The position numbers and the translations under genes are program-made. 5,658 nt of DNA from Actinomycetota bacterium (lineage in GTDB: Bacteria > Actinomycetota > Thermoleophilia > Gaiellales > Gaiellaceae): contig JAFALP010000177.1 in assembly GCA_019234175.1 (NCBI GenBank), forward strand, positions 1 through 5,658, read 5' to 3'. A model generated the notes under the pieces. That model did no database searches, was not told where the DNA came from, and saw only the letters and a program-made list of their open reading frames with translations. The first letter of the stretch is position 1. The number at the start of each line of letters is the position of its first letter. This document shows, piece after piece, positions 1-4,880 of this stretch.

Positions 1-102
1 GCCTGGGCCGCGGCCTTCATCTTGCTGCTGTTCATCCTGTTTGCGAGCCTCACCGCCCGATGGCTCGCCACCCGGAGCGTCCGGAAGATCACGGGCCGCT
101 GA
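1..102 (+). CDS. pstA: Phosphate ABC transporter permease PstA, C-terminal end (partial)
   Basis: The window opens inside a reading frame that closes with TGA at 100-102. Its 33 visible residues are a hydrophobic stretch ([14 protein letters not shown]) followed by a basic tail ([15 protein letters not shown]). This is what the last transmembrane helix and short cytoplasmic tail of a PstA-type permease look like. In the Pst system PstA and PstC form the membrane channel for high-affinity phosphate import, and PstB powers it. The assignment rests mainly on the gene lying 17 nt upstream of a clear pstB on the same strand, the usual pstSCAB order. The visible part alone could be any polytopic membrane protein. 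The start and most of the gene lie outside the window. Confidence 0.82.
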   Translation, partial: AWAAAFILLLFILFASLTARWLATRSVRKITGR

Positions 103-103
103 T

Positions 104-111
104 GGAAGGAG
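104..111 (+). promoter_or_regulatory. Shine-Dalgarno sequence of pstB
   Basis: GGAAGGAG just after the pstA stop has its AAGGAG core (106-111) 8 nt before the ATG at 120. This favours the start at 120 over two in-frame upstream ATGs at 60 and 102. The ATG at 60 lies inside pstA, and the one at 102 would put this motif inside the coding sequence. Confidence 0.8.
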
Positions 112-119
112 TTGACGAC

Positions 120-980
120 ATGTCGTCTACGATCGAGCCAGCCATGACCGAACCGAGCGTGAAGGTGGAGACGCGTCGCCAGCCGATGCCTCCGCGCGAG
201 CGGCTCGAGGCCATGTTCGACGTCAAGGATCTCGACGCCATCTACGGCAGCAAGCCGGCCGTGAAGGGCGTGAACATGGAGATCTACAAGAACCTCGTCA
301 CGGCCATCATCGGGCCGTCCGGGTGCGGGAAGAGCACGTACCTCCGCTGCTTCAACCGGATGAACGACCTCATCCCCGGCTTCCGCCAGGAAGGGGTCAT
401 CCGCTATCAGGACACGGACATCAGCGGATCGAACATCGACCCCGTTGCGGTGCGCCGCAACATCGGCATGGTGTTCCAGCGCCCGAACCCGTTCCCGAAG
501 TCGATCTACGACAACGTCGCCTGGGGCTGCCGCGTGCTCGGCATGAAGGACAACATGGACGAGCGTGTCGAGCGCGCCCTCACGCAGGCCGCGCTCTTCG
601 ACGAGGTGAAGGACCGCCTCAAGGCGAGCGGCCTCTCGCTCTCCGGCGGGCAGCAGCAGCGCCTCTGCATCGCGCGCGCGATCGCCGTCGAGCCGGACGT
701 CGTCCTCATGGACGAGCCCGCATCGGCGCTCGACCCGATCGCCACGCAGGCGATCGAGCAGCTGATGCACCAGCTCAAGAGCCAGTACACCTTCGTCATC
801 GTCACGCACAACATGCAGCAGGCCGCGCGCGTCGCCGACATGACCGCGTTCTTCTCGATCTCCAGGGGCGCCGAGGGCGAGCGCTGGGGCGAGCTCGTCG
901 AGTACGACGCCACCGAGAAGATCTTCACGGCGCCAGGCGACAAGCGCACCGAAGACTACGTAACCGGTAGGTTCGGCTGA
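120..980 (+). CDS. pstB: Phosphate ABC transporter ATP-binding protein PstB
   Basis: This is the cytoplasmic ATPase subunit that drives phosphate import through PstC/PstA. From the ATG at 120 it has 286 residues, slightly longer than typical PstB (about 250-260) because of a roughly 30-residue polar N-terminal extension. All ABC motifs are present in order: Walker [10 protein letters not shown] at 65-73, Q-loop Q120 followed by [13 protein letters not shown] (PstB-typical), signature LSGGQQQR at 174-181, Walker B VVLMDEP at 194-200, and switch H230 in [12 protein letters not shown]. The PstB C-terminal style ([21 protein letters not shown]) is also intact. In E. coli PstB with PhoU also relays phosphate status to PhoR. 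Here a kinase/regulator pair of that type lies directly downstream, but phoU is not in the window. The gene follows pstA by 17 nt and is presumably co-transcribed. Family identification is secure; the start is well supported by the Shine-Dalgarno sequence. Confidence 0.97.
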   Translation: MSSTIEPAMTEPSVKVETRRQPMPPRERLEAMFDVKDLDAIYGSKPAVKGVNMEIYKNLVTAIIGPSGCGKSTYLRCFNRMNDLIPGFRQEGVIRYQDTDISGSNIDPVAVRRNIGMVFQRPNPFPKSIYDNVAWGCRVLGMKDNMDERVERALTQAALFDEVKDRLKASGLSLSGGQQQRLCIARAIAVEPDVVLMDEPASALDPIATQAIEQLMHQLKSQYTFVIVTHNMQQAARVADMTAFFSISRGAEGERWGELVEYDATEKIFTAPGDKRTEDYVTGRFG

Positions 981-1010
981 ACCTGCCGCGCACGTTCCGC
1001 CGCTGAGGAT

Positions 1011-1023
1011 TCCGCTTCGCGGA
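1011..1023. terminator. Weak hairpin between convergent pstB and kinase genes
   Basis: The 77-nt gap between the pstB stop and the kinase stop holds a small perfect hairpin, TCCGC-TTC-GCGGA (5-bp stem, 3-nt loop). It could act as a bidirectional transcription end point, but it is short and no T-run follows on either strand. In DNA this GC-rich such stems also arise by chance. Nothing else is apparent in the gap. Confidence 0.25.
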
Positions 1024-1057
1024 GACGAGTTCTCGGCGACTGTTCGTTCTGCGCTCT

Positions 1058-1909
1058 TCAGGCGTTTGGGAAGCGGCACACGATCTGCAGGCCCTGCCCT
1101 GGGGCGCTCGTGGCGTCGACGGTGCCGCCGGCGGCGGTGACGACGTGCTTCACGATGGCGAGGCCCAGGCCGGTGCCTCGCGACGTGCGTGCCTGGTCGG
1201 CGCGGTAGAACCGTTCGAACAGGCGCGGCAGCTCGCTCTCGCGCACGCCCTTGCCGTCGTCGACGACGCTGAGGACGTTCGCGTCGCCGTCGCGCTCGAC
1301 GGTGACGCGTGCGGTCGTGCCGGGGCCGGCGTAGCGGATCGCGTTCTGCACGAGGTTGTCCGCGATGACGCGCAGCATGCGCGGCCGCAGGGGCAGCTCG
1401 ATCGTCCCGTCGCCGGACACCGTGAGCGCGACCTCGGAGTGCTCCGACCGGTCCTCGTACGCATGCGCGATCTCCTCGAGGATCGGCAGCGCCGTCGTTC
1501 TCCCGAGCGATACCACTTCGCGACCGGTCTCGAGCTCGCCGAGGAACAGGACGTCGTCGATGAGCTCGCGCGCAGCCTCGATCTCCAGGCGCGCCTGGTC
1601 GACGAGATCGTCGATGTCCGCGCCCGGGAGCGCGGTGCTCTCGAGCAGGACGAGCAGGCGCGTCAGCGGCGTCCGGAGCTCGTGCGACACCGCCGCCGTG
1701 AAGCCGGCACGGAGCTCCTCGTACGCGGACAGCGCCGGGAGCGCGCCGATGAAGAGGACGAGCGCGTCGTCGCCGACGTCGCCCAGGCGCCGCCCGGGGA
1801 CGAGGCCGATGTTGGAGGCGACGACCCGCCGCTCGTCGTCCAGGACGACGACCGGGCCGGCCGCGTCCGCGACCAGGGCCTCGACCCGCTCGACCTCGTC
1901 GTTCACCAC
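1058..1909 (-). CDS. phoR: Sensor histidine kinase, PhoR/SenX3-like, apparently soluble
   Basis: This 283-aa HisKA/HATPase_c kinase autophosphorylates on histidine and would pass the phosphate to the regulator encoded next to it. Residues 1-62 look like a short, degenerate PAS-type sensor region (GPVVVLDDERRVVASN). The phosphoacceptor H76 sits in SHELRTPLTRL. The N box is at 184-193 (DNLVQNAIRY), the G1 box at 217-221 (DDGKG), the F box at 231-235 (FERFY) and the G2 box at 245-250 (GTGLGL). No transmembrane helix is visible, whereas classical PhoR and SenX3 are membrane-anchored. The start is a GTG at 1909 (a second GTG follows directly). The frame has a stop seven codons upstream, so a missed long N-terminus is unlikely. 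A GAAGGA motif (1921-1926, minus strand) lies 11 nt upstream. The pho role is inferred from the neighbouring pst genes and the Pho-box-like repeats overlapping the start. It could instead be named senX3. Confidence 0.9.
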   Translation of the reverse strand: MVNDEVERVEALVADAAGPVVVLDDERRVVASNIGLVPGRRLGDVGDDALVLFIGALPALSAYEELRAGFTAAVSHELRTPLTRLLVLLESTALPGADIDDLVDQARLEIEAARELIDDVLFLGELETGREVVSLGRTTALPILEEIAHAYEDRSEHSEVALTVSGDGTIELPLRPRMLRVIADNLVQNAIRYAGPGTTARVTVERDGDANVLSVVDDGKGVRESELPRLFERFYRADQARTSRGTGLGLAIVKHVVTAAGGTVDATSAPGQGLQIVCRFPNA

Positions 1910-1933
1910 CCCTTCACCAGTCCTTCACTGTTC
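1901..1933 (+). promoter_or_regulatory. Putative PHO box: three tandem 11-nt PhoP/RegX3-type units
   Basis: Three consecutive 11-nt units read GTTCACCACCC (1901-1911), CTTCACCAGTC (1912-1922) and CTTCACTGTTC (1923-1933). The heptamer core TTCAC is invariant and the phase is exactly 11 nt. Actinobacterial PhoP is known to bind direct repeats of 11 nt with a GTTCACC-like core, so this is a close match. The site overlaps the first codons and Shine-Dalgarno region of the kinase gene and lies upstream of the regulator, reading in the regulator's direction. The likely role is autoregulation: activation of the regulator gene and possibly interference with or control of the kinase gene. Binding is inferred. 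Confidence 0.72.
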
Positions 1934-1961
1934 ATCGACCCGTGAAAACCGGGCATATCTC

Positions 1962-1967
1962 GATAAT
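1962..1967 (+). promoter_or_regulatory. Putative -10 element of the response-regulator promoter
   Basis: GATAAT differs from TATAAT at one position and stands out in otherwise GC-rich DNA. Transcription starting 7-8 nt downstream would begin at the ATG at 1975, giving a leaderless mRNA, which is common in actinobacteria. No good -35 hexamer is seen, as expected if the upstream PHO box and its bound regulator replace it, though the distance (28 nt from the last clear unit) is longer than in textbook Pho promoters. Confidence 0.45.
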
Positions 1968-1974
1968 GATGCAA

Positions 1975-2670
1975 ATGCCGAAGGTTCTGATCGTCGAGGA
2001 CGACGAGGTGATCGCCCAGGGGATGGCGCGGCACCTCGGGGCCGCAGGATTCGATGCCGTCTGGGTCGGAAACGGCGAGCAGGGGCTCGCCCGGCTCCGG
2101 TACGAGCAGCCGGACGCCTGCGTGCTCGACCTCATGCTCCCCGGCCTCGACGGCTGGAAGCTGATCGAGACCGTGCGCTCGGAGGGCATCGCCACGCCGG
2201 TGGTCGTGGTCTCGGCCCGCGGCACCGAGCACGACCGCGTCCACGCGCTCGAGATCGGCGCCGACGACTACCTCGTGAAGCCCTTCTCGATGAAGGAGCT
2301 CGTGGCCCGCGTCCGCGCTGCGGCGCGGCGAGGCATTCGCCGCGAAGAGACGCCACGCGGCGAGCCGATCGACATCGAGGAGCTGCGCGTCGACCCGCGC
2401 GAGGTGCAGGCGTACATCGACGGCAAGAGCGCCGAGCTAACCCCGACCGAGTTCCGGCTCCTCTACCAGCTCGCGCTCGACCAGGGCCGCGTCGCCACCC
2501 GCGACGAGCTGCTCCAGAAGCTCTGGGGCCGCCGCGAGTCGCACCGCGACCGGACCGTCGACGTCTTCGTCCGCCGGCTGCGGGAGAAGATCGACCAGCG
2601 CGCTCCGCGGCACACGTTCATCCAGACGCGGTACGGGGTCGGCTACAAGCTCGAAGCCGTCCCCAAGTAG
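1975..2670 (+). CDS. phoP: Response regulator, OmpR/PhoB family (PhoP/RegX3-like)
   Basis: This 231-aa DNA-binding regulator pairs with the divergent kinase. The receiver domain (about 1-120) carries the acidic pair E8/D9 with D10 after it, phosphoacceptor D52 in VLDLMLPGLDGW, switch S80 and conserved K102 in LVKPF. The C-terminal winged helix (about 135-228) has LTPTEFRLL at 155-163, recognition-helix region DRTVDVFVRRLREKI (192-206) and the hairpin motif RYGVGYKLE at 219-227. Several in-frame starts exist: GTG at 1942 and ATG at 1966, 1969 and 1975. I chose 1975 because the protein then begins MPKVLIVEDD, as in most family members, and because the GATAAT box would direct a leaderless transcript there. 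No Shine-Dalgarno sequence precedes any of them. With pst genes beside it and PHO-box repeats upstream, control of phosphate-starvation genes is the best guess. The family is certain; the exact ortholog name is not. Confidence 0.92.
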   Translation: MPKVLIVEDDEVIAQGMARHLGAAGFDAVWVGNGEQGLARLRYEQPDACVLDLMLPGLDGWKLIETVRSEGIATPVVVVSARGTEHDRVHALEIGADDYLVKPFSMKELVARVRAAARRGIRREETPRGEPIDIEELRVDPREVQAYIDGKSAELTPTEFRLLYQLALDQGRVATRDELLQKLWGRRESHRDRTVDVFVRRLREKIDQRAPRHTFIQTRYGVGYKLEAVPK

Positions 2671-2690
2671 TCACGAGAGCGTCACCAGAG
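2669..2690 (+). repeat. Two tandem 11-nt repeats, possible weak PHO box
   Basis: Directly at the regulator's stop codon are AGTCACGAGAG (2669-2679) and CGTCACCAGAG (2680-2690), which match at 9 of 11 positions. The second unit resembles the CTTCACCAGTC unit upstream of the regulator (8 of 11). A third unit (2691-2701) is at best degenerate. The period and core agree with a PhoP-type site that could add control of the following ATP-grasp gene, but two units with an altered first position are weak evidence and no convincing -10 follows. Confidence 0.3.
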
Positions 2691-2698
2691 CGACCCCC

Positions 2699-3598
2699 AT
2701 GCCGCGGCCGGCCGGCCGCACGATCCGCGCGATGCGGTTCGTCGTCGCCGCCCACCGGGACACCGGAACGAATACGGCGCTCGCCGCCGCCGCCGAGGCC
2801 CTCGGCGTCGTCGCCGACGTGCTGCCGCCGCGCGACGCGCTGCGGATCCTCGAGCCGGGCGACGTCGCGCTCGCGCGCCTCGACGTGCGCGAGACGCTCG
2901 ACGGGATCGAGAGCGGAAGCCTCGAGCTCGAGCGCATGGCCACCGCCGGCGTCGAGGTCCTGAACCGGCCCAGCTCGCTCGTCGCCGCGCACGACAAGCT
3001 CCTCACCGCGCGCGCGCTCCGTCTCGCCGGCATCCCGCATCCGCACACGTGGCTGATCGCCGAGGGGATGCCGTCGTCGGCGCCGGAGCTGCCGCTCGTC
3101 CTCAAGCCGCGGTTCGGGAGCTGGGGACGCGACGTCGTCCTCTGCCGCACCGCATCCGCGCTGGACGAGGCGCTCGAGCAAGCGGCGCTGCGCGGCTGGT
3201 TCCGCGAGCACGGCGCGCTCGCACAGGAGCTCGTCCCGCCCCTCGGGTGGGACATCCGCATCGTCGTCGCCGGGGGCCGAGTCGTCGGTGCGGCCCGGCG
3301 AGTCGCCGCAGAGGGTGAGTGGCGCACGAACGTCGCGCTCGGCGGCCGGAGCGAGGCGATCGAGCCGCCGCCGCTCGCGCGGTCGCTCGCGCTGGCCGCG
3401 GCCGCGGCGGTCCGGGGCGACCTCGTCGGCGTCGACCTGCTGCCGACGCGAACCGGATACGTCGTCGCCGAGGTGAACGGCGCCGTCGACTTTCAGCCGT
3501 ACTACGCGCTCGACTTCGAGGACGTCTACACCGAGGTCGTGCTCGAGCTCCTCCGCGTCGCGCGCGACCGCCGCGCGCTCGAGCTCGTCGGCGCCTAG
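2699..3598 (+). CDS. RimK/LysX-type ATP-grasp ligase, substrate unknown
   Basis: Proteins of this family use ATP to form an acyl-phosphate on a carboxylate and couple it to an amine, for example glutamate addition by RimK or amino-group protection by LysX. From the ATG at 2699 it has 299 residues, a normal RimK length. Visible features are an N-terminal Rossmann-like lobe (12-90), NRPSSLVAAHDKLLTARAL with K100, the ATP-binding strand LVLKPRFGSWGRDV with K136, AQELVP with E177, WDIRIVVAGGRVVGAARR (184-201), a WRTNVALGG loop (208-216), and the metal-binding GVDLL (D246) and EVN (E258, N260). EVNGAVDF lacks the proline of the RimK-style EVNxxPG and is closer to the LysX-style EVNxxxEF. A second start at 2732 (residue 12, MRFVVAAH) fits the domain border better; neither has a Shine-Dalgarno sequence. 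The gene follows the regulator by 28 nt and may be in its transcript. No lysine- or cofactor-pathway genes are nearby to name a substrate. Confidence 0.85.
   Translation: MPRPAGRTIRAMRFVVAAHRDTGTNTALAAAAEALGVVADVLPPRDALRILEPGDVALARLDVRETLDGIESGSLELERMATAGVEVLNRPSSLVAAHDKLLTARALRLAGIPHPHTWLIAEGMPSSAPELPLVLKPRFGSWGRDVVLCRTASALDEALEQAALRGWFREHGALAQELVPPLGWDIRIVVAGGRVVGAARRVAAEGEWRTNVALGGRSEAIEPPPLARSLALAAAAAVRGDLVGVDLLPTRTGYVVAEVNGAVDFQPYYALDFEDVYTEVVLELLRVARDRRALELVGA
2704..2719. repeat. 16-bp perfect GC palindrome at the ATP-grasp gene start
   Basis: GCGGCCGGCCGGCCGC equals its own reverse complement. It falls between the two candidate starts of the ATP-grasp gene (2699 and 2732). In RNA it could fold or pair between molecules, but it has no loop sequence of its own and is built only of GGCC steps, so chance is a fair explanation. 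If real, it favours the start at 2732. Confidence 0.4.
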
Positions 3599-3600
3599 AC

Positions 3601-3900
3601 CTAGAGATCCTCGATCGGCTGGGGCACGAGCCCGGTGACGACGCCGCGGCGACCGCCGGACTCGTACACGACGTCGACGGTCTCGTGCCCGCGGTACGTG
3701 CCGGCGATCCCGAGCCAGATCGACAGCCAGCGCCAGAAGCCCAGGCGGCCCTCCTGCACGATCGCGCGCGGGAACACGAGCGACCGGCCGAGCACTTCGT
3801 AATCGACGTCACGACGCTGCCGCACCCCGTTCACGAAGACGTCGAATTCGTCCGGGACATGGGGCGGCAGATCGACGCGCGTGCGCTCGGCCACCTCCAT
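3601..3900 (-). CDS. Conserved-looking small protein of unknown function (99 aa)
   Basis: I cannot name a function. The protein starts with a short acidic/polar segment (MEVAERTRVDLPPHVPDEFD). A stretch VFVNGVRQRRDVDYEVLGRSL (split around residues 21-41) suggests alternating beta strands. An aromatic segment (LGFWRWLSIWLGIAG, about 54-68) could be a membrane-associated amphipathic helix, and the C-terminus is again beta-like (TVDVVYESGGRRGVVTGLVP). It has natural residue composition, unlike the arginine-rich frames opposite it, so I take it as the real gene here. It starts at ATG 3900; no Shine-Dalgarno sequence precedes it and there is no in-frame start further upstream. It is divergent from coxB (14 nt between starts) and convergent with the ATP-grasp gene (2 nt between stops). 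The position gives no firm hint of role. Confidence 0.72.
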   Translation of the reverse strand: MEVAERTRVDLPPHVPDEFDVFVNGVRQRRDVDYEVLGRSLVFPRAIVQEGRLGFWRWLSIWLGIAGTYRGHETVDVVYESGGRRGVVTGLVPQPIEDL

Positions 3901-3905
3901 AGAAT
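3900..3905 (+). promoter_or_regulatory. Possible -10 element for the coxBA operon
   Basis: TAGAAT sits 9 nt before the coxB TTG start and differs from TATAAT at one position. A transcript starting about 7-9 nt downstream would have almost no leader, which fits the absence of a Shine-Dalgarno sequence there. No convincing -35 hexamer is visible 16-19 nt upstream, so support is weak. Confidence 0.33.
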
Positions 3906-3914
3906 GCCCACAGG

Positions 3915-4880
3915 TTGCGCCGGAAGCTGACGATCTTCGTGCTCGTCGCCGTCGCCGTGCTCGCCGCGGCCGGCGTCGCCGAAGCCGCCAACGGCGGCTT
4001 CACGCCCGTCACCCCGCACTCGCCGAACGCGAATCACATCAATACGGCGTATTACGTCATCCTCGGCTTCACCGGCGCGATCTTCCTGCTCGTCGAAGGG
4101 GCGCTCGCCGTCTTCATCGTCAAGTACCGCCGCCGTGGCCGCTCACGCACGGCCGACGGCGCCCAGGTGCACGGCAACACCCGCCTCGAGCTGATCTGGA
4201 CCGTCGCCCCGGTGCTGATCCTCGCCGCCATCGGCACCGTCGTCTTCCTCGAGCTGCCGAAGATCTCCAACGCGCCCGCCGCGTCGAACCCGATCCACAT
4301 CACCGTGGAGGGCCACCAGTTCTACTGGCAGTTCGACTATCCGAACGGCGCCCGCACGATCGGCTCCCTGTACGTCCCGGTCGACCGCGTCGTCGACTTG
4401 AAGGTCGTCTCCGACGACGTGATCCACAGCTGGTGGATCCCGGCGCTCGGCGGCAAGATCCAGGCGATCCCGGGCCGGACGAACCACACGTGGTTCGAGG
4501 CGAACGATCCCGGCACGTACACCGGGCAGTGCGCCGAGCTCTGCGGCGTCTATCACGCGGCCATGGCGGCGCGCGTCGTCGCCGAGAGCACGTCGGCCTA
4601 CGCGCACGACACGTCCGTCCCGGTGGCGACCGCCAACCTCGGCCGCGCCGAGTTCACCGGCGTGTGCGCCACGTGCCACGGCATGACCGGGCACGGCGGC
4701 TATGGGCCGAACATCTCCGACAACTCGCTGCTGACGCAGAAGTCCGGCCTGTCCGGGCTCGTCACCAAGGGCCTCGGGCTCATGCCGCCGGTCGCGATCG
4801 CATGGACACCTGCGCAGTACGACGCCCTCGCCGCCTACGTCGAGGCTCACGTCTTCAAGGGAGCCTCGAGTGGCGGTTGA
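3915..4880 (+). CDS. coxB: Cytochrome c oxidase subunit II with fused cytochrome c domain
   Basis: This membrane subunit takes electrons from cytochrome c to the CuA centre and passes them to subunit I. It has 321 residues. A signal-like N-terminus (MRRKL, hydrophobic 6-20, likely cleavage near AEA-AN at 24/25) is followed by membrane helices at about 45-69 and 93-113. A cupredoxin domain starts near 126 with VEGHQFYWQFDYP. The CuA ligands are present: H171 in HSWWIP, then C206, E208, C210, H214 and M217 in CAELCGVYHAAM. A C-terminal cytochrome c domain follows, with CATCH at 251-255 (haem-binding C251, C254, H255) and a likely axial M290 in GLMPP. This fused form is known in many bacteria, including Bacillus caa3 oxidases. 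The start is TTG at 3915: an in-frame stop lies at 3900-3902, and later starts would lose the basic signal-peptide end. No Shine-Dalgarno sequence is seen, so translation may be leaderless. Its last codons overlap coxA. Confidence 0.95.
   Translation: MRRKLTIFVLVAVAVLAAAGVAEAANGGFTPVTPHSPNANHINTAYYVILGFTGAIFLLVEGALAVFIVKYRRRGRSRTADGAQVHGNTRLELIWTVAPVLILAAIGTVVFLELPKISNAPAASNPIHITVEGHQFYWQFDYPNGARTIGSLYVPVDRVVDLKVVSDDVIHSWWIPALGGKIQAIPGRTNHTWFEANDPGTYTGQCAELCGVYHAAMAARVVAESTSAYAHDTSVPVATANLGRAEFTGVCATCHGMTGHGGYGPNISDNSLLTQKSGLSGLVTKGLGLMPPVAIAWTPAQYDALAAYVEAHVFKGASSGG
4857..4863 (+). promoter_or_regulatory. Shine-Dalgarno sequence of coxA
   Basis: AAGGGAG inside the last codons of coxB lies 6 nt before the GTG at 4870. 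It supports that GTG as the coxA start and therefore the 11-nt overlap of the two genes. Confidence 0.75.

Noticed and set aside
60..119. Upstream ATG starts for pstB at 60 and 102
   Set aside because: The first lies deep in pstA, and the second would place the strong AAGGAG inside the gene. The start at 120 has ideal spacing.
1145..2963. Long open frames on the plus strand opposite the kinase and across the regulator (about 266 and 535 codons)
   Set aside because: Composition is dominated by Arg, Ser, Ala and Asp runs with no domain, and they cover recognised genes in other frames. This is the expected effect of high GC content suppressing stop codons.
3102..3930. Arginine-rich frames on both strands over the ATP-grasp gene and the 99-aa gene
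   Set aside because: They are low-complexity, without motifs, and incompatible with the clear ligase motifs. They are shadows of the real genes.
3904..3930. Eight-codon mini-frame (MPTGCAGS) overlapping the coxB start, a possible leader peptide
   Set aside because: It has no ribosome-binding site and would be as expected by chance; the proposed -10 element overlaps its ATG, so the transcript would probably not contain it.
3995..4020. TTCACG and GTCACC cores near the start of coxB, as another PHO box
   Set aside because: The cores are not in 11-nt phase and lie within coding sequence where such strings are ordinary Phe-Thr and Val-Thr codons.
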